Below, piece by piece: positions 1 through 8,913 of a stretch of 64,000 nucleotides of DNA; position 1 is the stretch's first letter; each line of letters starts with the position of its first letter. A program made the translations under genes and the position numbers. The notes beneath the pieces are model-generated. The model searched no databases and was not told the DNA's origin. It was given only the letters and a program-made list of their open reading frames with translations. The stretch is from Halorubrum sodomense (GTDB lineage: Archaea > Halobacteriota > Halobacteria > Halobacteriales > Haloferacaceae): the NCBI RefSeq assembly GCF_900111935.1, contig NZ_FOYN01000002.1:310001-374000 (forward strand), given 5' to 3'.

Positions 1-57
1 CAGACAACGGCGAAAACGACTCGAATTCCTGTCGAAATAGATCCTGTTCTCGCCGCG

Positions 58-819
58 TTACGCGTCGGACTCGACGACTGTCTCGTCGTCGCGGCCCTTG
101 TCGGCGTCGTCGCCTTGGAGACGCCGTTCCGCCTCGTCGCGGTCCTCGGGATACCCCACGTCGATGCGCCACCCGTCAAGGCCGATGGCGTCGATGGTGC
201 GGCCCGACTGGATGAGGAGATCAATCGCGTCGCTGATCTCGTACTCGTCACGGTTCGACGGCTGGACAAGGTGGCAGGCATGGAAGATTGCGGGCGTAAA
301 GGTGTAAAAGCCGGTCATCACCAGGTTGCTCGGCGGGTCCTCCGGCTTCTCGACCACGTCGGTGATCTCGCCGTACTGGTTGGTATCACACACCCCGTAG
401 CGGCTGGCGTCTTCCCACGGCACCTCCTCGACGAGGAACGCGGCGTCCGCGCGCTCCTCGCGCTGGCGCCGCACCACGTCTTTGAGGTTCGCCTGAAAGA
501 TGTTGTCCCCGAGGATGAGCATGAAGTCATCGTCGATGTGCTCTTCGACCGTGAGCAGCGCGTGGGCGAGCCCCTTCTGTTCACGCTGGTGCGTGTACGT
601 GATTGGGACGCCCGCATACTCCTCGCCGTAGTGGTCGATAATTTGTTCTTTCATATACCCGACCACGACGACGAGGTGGTCGGCGCCGAGTTCGAGCAGC
701 TGGTCGAAACAATGGGTGATGAGTGGCTTCCCGTCGACCTCGACCATCCCCTTGGGCTTGTCGTCGGTCAGCGGGCGGAGCCGCGTCCCTTTGCCGGCGG
801 CGAGCACGACTGCTTTCAT
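58..819 (-). CDS. Sugar nucleotidyltransferase, AglF-like (UTP/dTTP-glucose-1-phosphate type)
   Basis: This 253-residue protein should join a sugar 1-phosphate to a nucleotide in the cytosol, supplying an activated sugar for surface glycans. The N-terminus carries the nucleotidyltransferase signature LAAGKGTRLRPLT (residues 7-19), followed by KPKGMVEV and, near residue 100, the metal-binding LILGDN. There is no C-terminal hexapeptide-repeat domain, and length fits the short AglF-type enzymes of haloarchaeal N-glycosylation. It is GC-rich, in contrast to the AT-rich glycosyltransferases that start 300 bases away on the other strand. Whether it uses UTP or dTTP cannot be read from the sequence. 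Confidence 0.85.
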   Translation of the reverse strand: MKAVVLAAGKGTRLRPLTDDKPKGMVEVDGKPLITHCFDQLLELGADHLVVVVGYMKEQIIDHYGEEYAGVPITYTHQREQKGLAHALLTVEEHIDDDFMLILGDNIFQANLKDVVRRQREERADAAFLVEEVPWEDASRYGVCDTNQYGEITDVVEKPEDPPSNLVMTGFYTFTPAIFHACHLVQPSNRDEYEISDAIDLLIQSGRTIDAIGLDGWRIDVGYPEDRDEAERRLQGDDADKGRDDETVVESDA

Positions 820-1134
820 AATCCGACCGTTCAGGCAATCATAAGAATTCTGCCTCGGTGAGTGGTCGCGTTACGTTAGGGGTGAGGCGGGCGAGTTCTG
901 TGTCTATGGCAGAACTCGCCCCCTCAATGATGGTATCGCGTGGAGTGACTCGTGGTTTGTGGAGTGAGATCGAACGCCGCTCTAGGCGATTGAGTCAGGG
1001 ATATGATCTCACATAACCAATATGTATCTTCAATCGCTATGTGGTATGGACTACTTTCTAAACTGATTACACGAAGAACAAAGGCTATATTATAGTTGAT
1101 ACTGTATCACTTGAGAAAGTAAGAATACACGATA
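820..1134. other. Divergent intergenic region with a strong hairpin
   Basis: This gap separates two divergently transcribed genes. It contains an inverted repeat at 889-921 with perfect 12-base arms (GGGCGAGTTCTG and its complement) around a 9-base loop. Base composition shifts from GC-rich to AT-rich at about 1000, marking the left edge of the AT-rich glycosyltransferase island. A 36-codon open frame at 907-1017 has no recognisable relatives and overlaps the hairpin, so I do not call it a gene. Confidence 0.5.
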
Positions 1135-2061
1135 ATGAACAATCAAACGAATACGAAAGAAAACTCTCCCCTAGTTTCTGTTATCGTGCTTAACTGGAAT
1201 AATTATCAAGACACTACAAAATGTCTTGAATCACTTTCAAACGCTGAATATCCCAACCTTCGCGTAACAGTTGTTGACAATGGATCTACAGATCAATCTG
1301 GTAAAATGTTAAAGAAAGAACATACCTGGTGTTCATATATATTCAATGATGAAAATCTAGGATTTGCGGCTGGAACAAATGTTGGTATCCAAAACGCGTT
1401 AGCAGATGGGGCCGAGTATATTCTTCTTTTAAATAATGATACAATTGTGCGCCCAGATTTTCTACCCCCACTGGTGCGTAGTGCAGAAGCGCGAGAAAAC
1501 CCTCTAGCTGTTAGTGGTCACATATTCGATCCGGAGGGTTCGTATTGGTACTGCGGCGGTGAGACCATTCCGCAACTCGCAAAAGCAAAAAAATGGGATT
1601 GCGACGAAGTAAGTAAATCTGAAGAATACGTTACAGAATATGTGACAGGTGCGATGGTATTATTGCCGAAAGATACAATAAAAAATCTTGATCTGCTCAA
1701 CGAAGACTATTATTTTGGCATGGAAGATTTGGAGATGTCATATAATATTCTCAAATCGGGAGGTAGTATTGTAGTGAATCCTAATTCAGAAATAATACAT
1801 AAAGAAAGTAGTAGCTCCGGTAACCAGAGTCCATTCACATATTACAACGCAACAAAAAACCGCATTCACTTCGGATTAAAGAATTTACCGCCTACACGTC
1901 AAGCCATATTCTTTGTGTACTTCATAATAACCAGGATCGTGCGAATTATACAATGGCTTGCTCAAGGCAGGTACGACCTGATACAGGCAGTCATACTGGG
2001 ATCTTGGCATTACATGATTGATAAAACCAAAAGCCCGGAGTCGTTTCAAAATGAATTTTAA
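1135..2061 (+). CDS. Family 2 glycosyltransferase (rhamnosyltransferase-like)
   Basis: The 308-residue protein is a cytoplasmic-face inverting glycosyltransferase of the GT-A fold. It shows VSVIVLNWNN near the start, VDNGSTD around residue 46, an LLNNDT motif in the place of the DXD metal site, and a downstream FGMEDLEMS segment supplying the catalytic acid region. A hydrophobic stretch at roughly residues 250-275 may anchor it to the membrane. The layout resembles rhamnosyltransferases of O-antigen clusters, but the sugar is unknown. Codon use is strongly AT-rich, unlike flanking housekeeping genes. It overlaps the following polymerase gene by 11 bases, so the two are probably co-transcribed and translationally coupled. 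Confidence 0.85.
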   Translation: MNNQTNTKENSPLVSVIVLNWNNYQDTTKCLESLSNAEYPNLRVTVVDNGSTDQSGKMLKKEHTWCSYIFNDENLGFAAGTNVGIQNALADGAEYILLLNNDTIVRPDFLPPLVRSAEARENPLAVSGHIFDPEGSYWYCGGETIPQLAKAKKWDCDEVSKSEEYVTEYVTGAMVLLPKDTIKNLDLLNEDYYFGMEDLEMSYNILKSGGSIVVNPNSEIIHKESSSSGNQSPFTYYNATKNRIHFGLKNLPPTRQAIFFVYFIITRIVRIIQWLAQGRYDLIQAVILGSWHYMIDKTKSPESFQNEF

Positions 2062-3403
2062 ATTTGTATCTCGAAGGGATATTATTCATCCAGTACTTAT
2101 TGTTACCTTGCTAATAATCCCTCTCGGGTTACTGACATCCGAGATTTTTTCGGCTTCTATTGAAAGAGCAACTTTATCTGTAGTGTTTTTCTCTCTTTCC
2201 TTAGTATTCTTATTACTATCGTATAACCGGTATCACGATTACTTTTCACCCTTAGGACTAATGGGATTAACTTGGTTGCTTAGTATTTCACTGTCTGTTA
2301 CCAAACTGAGTCCAGCATTCCAAACGAACTGGGAGCTAGATACATGGCTTATTATCTTTATATCTCTATTCTCTTTCATAATTGGTTGTCTCCTAGCAGG
2401 AAATATTACGAAAGACCGAACAGGCTCTGTATCGTTCAATAGTGAGGCATTAAAAATAATAATTCTTGGCACATTCTTAATAAGCTACTCTTCATTTATA
2501 ATAATATTTATATATACTATTGGAACTAACTCAATAAGCGCAGACGTACTCACAATAAGCTGGTATAAACAGGTCCAACGTGAGTTCTGGATATTCGGAT
2601 TGGGATATCTATATAATTTGAACTTTCTTCTTCCGGTCCTGTGTGTTGGGCATGTATATAGATATGGCAGAGATCGACTCGTGACTGCGATACTTGTAAT
2701 TTCATTGACGGCATGGCCCTTCAACATCTTAGCAGTCTCTCATTTGTTACTTCCAATATTTGCTATATTTATTGTTATAAACATGATGGGATCAAGTACT
2801 ATAAGATTTTCAACTTCTCTTATATTTGGACTAGTCATGCTAGCAGTGTTTGTTATTATGGATGTCATCTACGGCAGCAGGATAGAAACCTTCGTATCGT
2901 TGGGATTGGTTCAATTTCCAGATTACCTTTCGGCCCTAGCCATGCCATATCTCTATGCTTCCACATCTTTTGATAATCTACAAGTAATATTAAACACTGA
3001 TATACAGCATTATTACGGATCCCTTACGCTTGAGCCATTCTTAAAATTCACATTGTTACAAGATCTTCTCGGCATACATCCACAAGAGCCAACCATCATG
3101 TACGGAGAGAGATTTAATGCGAACACATATCTCGCAACAGTTTACTATGACTTTGGGCTGCTTGGTCCGATTGTTGTCCCTTGTGTATTCGGACTAATCT
3201 CGACGCATATATATAATTTTAGTAGAAAATACAAGTCAGTACCTTCAATCACAGCATACTCTGTTGTAGCATTTCCTGTCACATTCGCTTTCTTTGGCGA
3301 TTTTTTCACCTCCTCATTTGTCTTATCGCTTATTATATACTGTCTGTTCCTTCACTTTATTCAATTGTGGTTGGTTGCTTCGCTTAGCGAGAACCCAATT
3401 TAG
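2051..3403 (+). CDS. Wzy-like oligosaccharide repeat-unit polymerase (multi-pass membrane)
   Basis: This 450-residue protein has about ten to twelve hydrophobic helices and a large outward loop around residues 290-370 that includes the LLGIHPQEPTIMYGERFN segment. That pattern resembles O-antigen and capsule polymerases, which join lipid-linked repeat units outside the membrane. I chose the ATG at 2051 rather than an upstream TTG at 2018, because it gives an N-terminus running directly into the first helix and only a short overlap with the preceding gene. Polymerases of this type have weak sequence conservation, so an O-antigen ligase is an alternative. Composition is AT-rich like its neighbours. 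Confidence 0.7.
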   Translation: MNFKFVSRRDIIHPVLIVTLLIIPLGLLTSEIFSASIERATLSVVFFSLSLVFLLLSYNRYHDYFSPLGLMGLTWLLSISLSVTKLSPAFQTNWELDTWLIIFISLFSFIIGCLLAGNITKDRTGSVSFNSEALKIIILGTFLISYSSFIIIFIYTIGTNSISADVLTISWYKQVQREFWIFGLGYLYNLNFLLPVLCVGHVYRYGRDRLVTAILVISLTAWPFNILAVSHLLLPIFAIFIVINMMGSSTIRFSTSLIFGLVMLAVFVIMDVIYGSRIETFVSLGLVQFPDYLSALAMPYLYASTSFDNLQVILNTDIQHYYGSLTLEPFLKFTLLQDLLGIHPQEPTIMYGERFNANTYLATVYYDFGLLGPIVVPCVFGLISTHIYNFSRKYKSVPSITAYSVVAFPVTFAFFGDFFTSSFVLSLIIYCLFLHFIQLWLVASLSENPI

Positions 3404-3472
3404 TTGTATAACTTGAACTTACTCATAGTTCCTCTAGCCACTCTGTATAGTCTACCAAGCACTACAATTGCT

Positions 3473-3480
3473 ATACCAAC
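3473..3480. repeat. 8-bp target-site duplication, left copy
   Basis: ATACCAAC here is repeated exactly at 4927-4934, immediately outside the two ends of the IS5-family composite. An 8-base duplication is of the size reported for some IS5-family subgroups. Confidence 0.8.
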
Positions 3481-3557
3481 GGCTGTGTTGAATCGCCATA
3501 CGGCAGAGAGGTAGGCCGCTAAATCAAAGGAGTTGAAGCGGGAGAGTTCCGTTGACC

Positions 3558-3997
3558 ATGACGCAAATCTCCCGCTTCATCGGGGAGGTTGTACCGGTTG
3601 CTCAAAGAGTTACTGGCGATGGAGGCGAATCCGCCGCCCCGGAAGGCGGCGGCGGATTCGCCGACTACGCACTCGTTTCCCTTCACTGTCTGCGGATTTA
3701 CCTCGATTCGTCGTACCGCATGACGATCGACCTGCTCAAAGAGATGCCACAAATAATCGGGGAGATCGGCCTCAACGCGGCCGATCTCCCCGCGCCGTCC
3801 ACGTTGTGTAAAGCGTTCGACCGGATCAGTATGAGCGTCTGTCGAGTGCTGCTGCGCCAGTCGGCGCAGCTGCACGATCTCTCAGAACACGCCGCGATCG
3901 ATGCCACGTTCTACGACCGCTCACCAGCCAGCCGCCACTACTGCCAGCGGATCAGCTACCGCGTTCAGAAGCTGAAAGTCACGAAACTCGTCGATAC
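3558..3997 (+). pseudogene. IS5-family transposase, 3' half missing
   Basis: The reading frame from ATG 3558 encodes the first 146 or so residues of a DDE transposase of the haloarchaeal IS5 group. The first catalytic aspartate is visible in AAIDATFYDR, followed by CQRISYRVQKLKVTKLVDT. At 3998 the frame runs into the left inverted repeat of a second element and stops soon after, so the second Asp and the Glu are absent. The product cannot be an active transposase. It is GC-rich, unlike the AT-rich genes around it. Confidence 0.85.
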
Positions 3998-4926
3998 TGC
4001 TGTGTTGAATAGCTGCTTAGTCACGGTTATAGCGGCTCACACAGTGGTTCTATGTTGATGATAGCGAACATCAAGACGATTTCACGGAACTGCCGATACT
4101 AGCCAAGCGCTCGCACGGCATCGCCGAGCGAGCGCTTTGTTGTCGAGTAGGATGTTTCGGCCATCCACCGCTGAGAGTAGCCTTTTGCCCGGTTCAGAGC
4201 GTTTTTCGCGGCCGCGTTCGCTGACGAGCCGCGATAATGAACGAGGTAATCGATGTCGTGTGCGGCGATTTCGTACTCGGTGTGCCAGTCTTGGAAGCCG
4301 TTGTCGGCGGCGACGGACTGCAGGTCGTCCGCGTTTCGCCGGACGACCTGCGGTCCCGTCTTCGTGTCATGCTTCCACCGCGCTGTGATGTGAACGTCGA
4401 GAACAGTAAGCGACTCCACATCAGTCAATGTCGTCACTTTCAGCGTCTGTATCGTCCGTCCTGCCCGCTGGCGAAAGTACGAGGAGGCACGTCGCCGGTC
4501 GAAGAACGTGCTGTCAAGCGCAGCGTGTCCGGACTGCGGGTGCTGCTGCGCGGAAACGCGCAGTAGCGCCCGCCATACCCATATTTTCAGCCGATCAAAC
4601 GACTTGTAGATCGTGCTGTAGTCTGGGAGATCGTCTGGATCTAAGCCGAGTGCGTCACGAATCTCGGCCATATACTTCAGCCGATTCGGCGTTTCTCGGT
4701 AGCTGTGGCCGTCTTCGAGCCGAAGACAGTGTAGCACAACATGTTTCCAGCGGGCGAACCCGCCGCTGGCGGGTTCGCCCGCGTGCTTTCCCAACGCTTG
4801 TTTGACTAGGCGACGACACTGCTCAACGAAGTCGAGGAGATCGACTTCCATGGACAGAATCGATTTCCTCGGCTTCGTCCTTCTACCCCGTGATACTAGT
4901 CGATTAGATCGCTATTCAACACAGCA
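3998..4926 (-). mobile_element. IS5-family element B, 929 bp with perfect 16-bp terminal repeats
   Basis: Perfect terminal inverted repeats TGCTGTGTTGAATAGC (3998-4013) and GCTATTCAACACAGCA (4911-4926) bound this element. Its transposase is on the minus strand. No target duplication of its own is present: the 8 bases to the left (GTCGATAC, within element A) do not match the right flank. Confidence 0.85.
4027..4851 (-). pseudogene. IS5-family transposase with premature amber stop
   Basis: The ATG at 4851 opens a 250-residue frame. All three DDE residues seem present: Asp in AALDSTFFDR, Asp in VAADNGFQDW, and Glu in RWMAETSYSTTKRSLGD. The frame is cut by TAG at 4099-4101. Reading through it continues with YRQFREIVLM, the conserved C-terminal segment of this family, where relatives as I recall them have Trp-Tyr before Gln-Phe-Arg-Glu-Ile. 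The stop thus looks like a single TGG to TAG change. The readthrough frame ends at 4027-4029. The protein lacks about 24 residues and may be inactive. Confidence 0.8.
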
Positions 4927-4968
4927 ATACCAACAGATTTGTTAGCATTGCCAATAACATTCCAACCG

Positions 4969-6111
4969 ATGGATAGAGAAATACGAGTATTACACTTGAT
5001 AACTAGGTTTACTGGTGGCGGTGCTGAAAAGACTACTATTAATTCAATTAGAGCACTTCTGAAGACAAGCGATAATTATGATGTTCATTTAGGCTTCGGT
5101 GCTGAATATGATACTGAAGAAATTAAAAGAGCCGAGGATCTTGGGATAACGACGGTTAATTTCAAGTCTATCCGACACTATAATATTTTTAGTTCTGTCT
5201 GGGCAGTTTTAATGGTTTCCATCTATCTCTGGAAAAATAATATTGATATAATACATACTCACAGTACGGAAGCTGGAATTATTGGGAGACTAAGCGGTAA
5301 ATTGGCTGGAACTCCTGTTATAATACATGAGGTTCATGGTGACCCTGTCACAGATGACCGCAATCCCTTGCTAAACTGTTTTATCAAATATATGGAAAGG
5401 ATCACCGCTAAATTTTCGACAAAAATCATTGTGAAGTCGAGAATAATAAAACAAGAATATCTCCAACGAAAGATCGGTGAGGATGAGCAGTATGAATTAA
5501 TTTATCATGGTGTTAATTTAGACAAATTTCGAGAAGCTGAACCACTTAACTCAATTTCTTCTGATTCAAAGGTATCTATACTATTCGTTGGTCGTATTGA
5601 AGAAGGGAAAGGGATACCAGATCTTATTGATTCCTTTGAAAGAATCAATCATGAACTGCCTACAGAACTACTTATCGTTGGTGATGGTGAGCAGCTGCCA
5701 TTTCTCAAAGAAGTAACAAGAAATAACAATGTCGATGATGTATCGTTCCTTGGCCACCGTGATGATGTCCCTCAAATCATGGCTGCGTGTGATGTATTAG
5801 TTCTTCCTTCGTACAGGGAAGGCACACCTAGAGTGATAACAGAAGCGATAGCCAGCGGGATGCCTGTGGTCGCCTCAGACATCGCAGGTATACCTGAGCA
5901 ACTCGAGCAAATCGAAGCAGGTTATCTGGTCCAACCTGGCAATGTTAACGAATTATCGGGTGTACTCGAACATATCATTGAGTCAATTCACAGCAAGAAT
6001 TTGAATAATGATGTCAATCCAAACATGGCAAATTTTAGTATAGAGAACTCAATGTGTAAATATCAGGAATTGTATAATAAAATCACCAATGAATATACTA
6101 GCAATAACTGA
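4969..6111 (+). CDS. Family 4 glycosyltransferase
   Basis: This 380-residue retaining glycosyltransferase has two Rossmann-like halves. The N-terminal acceptor half contains RFTGGGAEKTT, and the C-terminal donor half contains VGRIEEGKGIPDLIDSFERI and the family's E-x7-E pattern in REGTPRVITEAIASGMPVVASD. ATG 4969 is preferred over an upstream TTG at 4939, which lies just outside the insertion-sequence junction and gives an implausible N-terminus. The gene overlaps the next glycosyltransferase by 23 bases, indicating one transcript. The donor sugar cannot be inferred. Codon use is AT-rich, matching the rest of the island. Confidence 0.85.
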   Translation: MDREIRVLHLITRFTGGGAEKTTINSIRALLKTSDNYDVHLGFGAEYDTEEIKRAEDLGITTVNFKSIRHYNIFSSVWAVLMVSIYLWKNNIDIIHTHSTEAGIIGRLSGKLAGTPVIIHEVHGDPVTDDRNPLLNCFIKYMERITAKFSTKIIVKSRIIKQEYLQRKIGEDEQYELIYHGVNLDKFREAEPLNSISSDSKVSILFVGRIEEGKGIPDLIDSFERINHELPTELLIVGDGEQLPFLKEVTRNNNVDDVSFLGHRDDVPQIMAACDVLVLPSYREGTPRVITEAIASGMPVVASDIAGIPEQLEQIEAGYLVQPGNVNELSGVLEHIIESIHSKNLNNDVNPNMANFSIENSMCKYQELYNKITNEYTSNN

Positions 6112-7177
6112 GTCGAGGTCCGAGAAAGTTGTTGGACCAATAAATAGAATGGAAAATTCACGTGTGATTGTAATTAGTGGTTCATCAAGCCAATTATATT
6201 CTTATTTTAAATTTGTCTTTCAACTTATCCATCACCTATGGAGTAGATCTCCCGACGTGGTATTAGTTAATAGGGATGGGCCAGCTTCTTTTATTACTAC
6301 TAGTATCTCTTTTATATTCCAAACACCTGTGGTCATTAGATTGGGGGGAGATCCATGGCAAAATCATCATCAAAAGATTAGGGAGTACTATAGCAAGAAA
6401 GAGTGTCTTGGTATTGCTAAACACTTGATACTATACTCAATCAATCACCTCGCTTTTAGATCTTGTAGTGGATTTATTGTGGTGTCAAATGAAATGAAAG
6501 ATATTGTGTGTAATAAATTAGGTGTATACGAAAGCGACGTACAGGTTGTACATTCGTCAGTTGATATGAGTCCGTTCTTTTGTCAGAACTCTGTCTTAGA
6601 AACCGCTGATATCCAGCAGTATGAACAATATACTATATTGACAGTGGCAAATCTGGACTTCTACGGCAAATATGATGGTATATGTCGAATGCTACCATCT
6701 ATACGTGATTTCCTACAAAAAAATAAGGAAGCAAAATATATTATCGCTGGATCGGGTATATATCTAGACAAACTAGAAAGTGAAATAGATCGGATAAACA
6801 ATAGTGAAATTAAAGAAAGAATAGAATTACTTGGATATGTAGATAATGTCGTGAATTTATATGAGGATTCCGATGTTTTTGTATATTGTTCTTTTTTTGA
6901 TGGCTATCCAAATGTAATTCTGGAAGCACAACTTTCTGGAATCCCGGTAATAACGAACGCAAAACACGGAATGATTGAGCAAGTGGTGCACAATCAAGAT
7001 GGGTATTTGATTGATGAACCTTCTGAATTTGAGTATTATCTCGATATGTTATATAAAAACCCAAAAATATACGATAAAATAGTCTACAATGCTAAAAAAA
7101 AGGTAATCCACTACAATAACCATTCCCGTGCCGCTGAGGATATCCGTAATTCTATAGGAAAAATTCTAAACGGCTAG
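6089..7177 (+). CDS. Family 4 glycosyltransferase
   Basis: This 362-residue protein is a second GT-B glycosyltransferase. Its donor-binding half shows LTVANLDFYGKYDG and the motif FDGYPNVILEAQLSGIPVITN with the paired glutamate and aspartate/glutamate positions of family 4. The N-terminal half is divergent but has VVIRLGGDPWQN, often seen in acceptor-site loops. It starts inside the end of the preceding glycosyltransferase gene, so translational coupling is likely. It is the last gene of this AT-rich plus-strand run; downstream is an IS1595-family insertion. Confidence 0.8.
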   Translation: MNILAITESRSEKVVGPINRMENSRVIVISGSSSQLYSYFKFVFQLIHHLWSRSPDVVLVNRDGPASFITTSISFIFQTPVVIRLGGDPWQNHHQKIREYYSKKECLGIAKHLILYSINHLAFRSCSGFIVVSNEMKDIVCNKLGVYESDVQVVHSSVDMSPFFCQNSVLETADIQQYEQYTILTVANLDFYGKYDGICRMLPSIRDFLQKNKEAKYIIAGSGIYLDKLESEIDRINNSEIKERIELLGYVDNVVNLYEDSDVFVYCSFFDGYPNVILEAQLSGIPVITNAKHGMIEQVVHNQDGYLIDEPSEFEYYLDMLYKNPKIYDKIVYNAKKKVIHYNNHSRAAEDIRNSIGKILNG

Positions 7178-7334
7178 GTTTCAGAGTCAGAACCTCACAA
7201 AATATCACTGGCTAGATCAGTTTGAGCTACCAACTTACAGCTAATAAAATGCTGTGAACCATCCAACACGCTGATCGAAGAGTGAGCTATCACCACTCAT
7301 TATGGAACCTACCGACAACTGGTTGTTATGTAGT

Positions 7335-8337
7335 CGCTCTTGTGAAGTACATTGTTGGTGAGTCAGAGAACTCCTCGAATAATCTGTTTCAGTGCTTCTC
7401 GTCCCGGTTTGCGGAGGATTCGTCGCCGAAGTTGGAACGGTCTGAGATACGCTGTCAGTTTGTCCTTTGAGACGCCTCGATGCGGCGAGAGCCACCGTCG
7501 CGCCAGCGACGTGTGGCTCTCGCACGTGTTCACGTGTGCGTCTCCATCAACGTACTCGCCGTCACCGTGAATCACTGATTCTCGGTGGAAGCTCTCGTCA
7601 TCGTCGAGTGGATCGTAGGCTCGAAATCCGTCAGTATAGACAGTCAGCGACTCCTTCTCGTGGTTGTCGAGAAGGAGTCGCACCGTCGCTTTATCGGCGG
7701 ATTTCGCTGGGACGACGTATCGCTGGCCGCTGCCGCGATCAACGAGCGTGAACACTGGCGGTTTGTCCCCCTCATACCTTCCTCGTCCGCGTTTCGAGAG
7801 GGCACGCGAGCGCGACTCTTGGTCGCGCTCGCGGCCTTTCTTCCCGGCAGAGACGTAGAACTCGTCGATCTCAACCGGACCAACGAGGTGGATGGCTGGC
7901 GCGTCGAGCGTTCTGGCGAACTGCTCGACGCGCCGGCGAAGCGAGCGATACGAAACATCAATTTCAGCGTCTAGCTGGCGGATACTTGTGTTGAACCGGA
8001 GGAACGAGTAGAACGCGAACAGGAGCTTGCCGAGGCCGATCTTCGCGTGCGCGAAGATCGTGCCGGTTTTGTCGTTGAACGTGCGGTCGCAATCCTTACA
8101 GATATACCGTTGATACTCTCGATAGCTGCCGTGTTTGATCACCGACTCAGACCGGCAGCGCGGGCACTGGAGGCCCTCGCGCCAGCGAACCTGCTCCAGC
8201 AGGTTCGCGGCGCTCGCCTCTGAACTCAGCAATTCAAATGGGAACATTGCGTTCGGGCGACGCGTTCGCGTCACCCTTGCCTGCTACGCTTTCACAGCGA
8301 CAGCTCTACCCGACCAACAATCTGCTTCGGAAGAGCG
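7335..8337 (-). mobile_element. IS1595-family (ISH4-like) element, 1003 bp, with 8-bp target duplication
   Basis: Imperfect terminal inverted repeats of about 25 bases lie at 7335-7359 and 8313-8337 (outer core CGCTCTT, inner core TTGTTGGT). The direct repeat TATGTAGT sits immediately outside both ends (7327-7334 and 8338-8345). The single transposase frame is intact and on the minus strand. The element interrupts an intergenic stretch after the glycosyltransferase operon, next to an older transposase relic. Confidence 0.85.
7363..8247 (-). CDS. IS1595-family (ISH4 group) transposase
   Basis: The 294-residue product has an N-terminal zinc ribbon (CPRCRSESV then CKDCDRTF, residues about 27-56), followed by the ISXO2/IS1595-type catalytic domain beginning at VGPVEIDEFYVSAGKKG and containing VYTDGFRAYD. 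Late residues VNTCESHTSLARRWL match the region of the last catalytic position (N/H or E) of this family. ATG 8247 is used; an in-frame GTG at 8274 would add nine residues. It catalyses cut-and-paste transposition of its own element. No frameshift or stop is seen, so it may be active. Confidence 0.85.
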   Translation of the reverse strand: MFPFELLSSEASAANLLEQVRWREGLQCPRCRSESVIKHGSYREYQRYICKDCDRTFNDKTGTIFAHAKIGLGKLLFAFYSFLRFNTSIRQLDAEIDVSYRSLRRRVEQFARTLDAPAIHLVGPVEIDEFYVSAGKKGRERDQESRSRALSKRGRGRYEGDKPPVFTLVDRGSGQRYVVPAKSADKATVRLLLDNHEKESLTVYTDGFRAYDPLDDDESFHRESVIHGDGEYVDGDAHVNTCESHTSLARRWLSPHRGVSKDKLTAYLRPFQLRRRILRKPGREALKQIIRGVL

Positions 8338-8417
8338 TATGTAGTTAATTTGTAGAGGGACCCCGAACACGCGGTAGAATTGGTGTGTTGACTCAATACG
8401 AAAGAGAACGACACGAG

Positions 8418-8833
8418 TCACTTGTCAGCAATTTCTATTTTGGTTTGCTGGAATAATTTGAGAAACAAGCAATTTGTCGTTTTACACTGCGAAGATAGGC
8501 CGACGGTGTTCCAATTTCTATGATGAATGATCTGAAACTGGAGAGAAGTCCTTGAGAACACATTTATGAGATGTCCGCCTGTACAATAGAGGTACAACTC
8601 ATTGTTAGCTTGGTGTCTCCTTCGGAGGTCGCGGATAAACGCTAGGATGAATATACCTGTGTAGGGATCTGCGCCCGCATGCGTCTAATCGCAGTTTGGT
8701 CGATCGTAACACGATTTGGGCTCGGATCGTTAGATGGCTGTAGATTAGTCTCTGAATTCAGTTGTGAATCGCTGTAATGCTCCACTTGACACTCAATACT
8801 AGTAGAAATGCCAAGGTAGTTAAATTTGTACAC
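8418..8833 (-). pseudogene. Decayed IS6-like transposase relic
   Basis: On the minus strand, one frame reads SPNRVTIDQTAIR, resembling the first catalytic-aspartate region of haloarchaeal IS6-like transposases. A frameshift near 8690 moves the recognisable coding to another frame with ADPYTGIF, then FIRDLRRRHQANNELYLY, and on to a stop at 8418-8420. Order and spacing match the family as I remember it, although the second aspartate region (normally LVDGA) has decayed to LYCTGG. No terminal repeats could be placed. It cannot encode a working enzyme. Confidence 0.5.
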
Positions 8834-8913
8834 AGATAATTTGAAACACTGAGGATGCGTTTTAATTTGACGCTGTGGATAAACATCTATGTGTGATGTT
8901 TGAAGTTATATAT

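Larger units (their letters stand above)
3481..4926. mobile_element. Composite of two IS5-family elements (truncated element A joined to element B)
   Basis: The unit begins with element A's left end (GGCTGTGTTGAATCGCC at 3481) and finishes with element B's right end (GCTATTCAACACAGCA ending at 4926). The two ends share the core GCTGTGTTGAAT. Identical 8-base direct repeats lie just outside (3473-3480 and 4927-4934). Element B starts at 3998, inside the transposase of A, and the distal part of A is missing. The outer duplication therefore belongs to the whole composite. It lies between the Wzy-like gene and a glycosyltransferase without interrupting either, about 35 bases before the latter's start codon. 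Confidence 0.8.

Noticed and set aside
907-1017. A 36-codon frame in the divergent gap
   Set aside because: It overlaps the hairpin, has no promoter match and no recognisable relatives.
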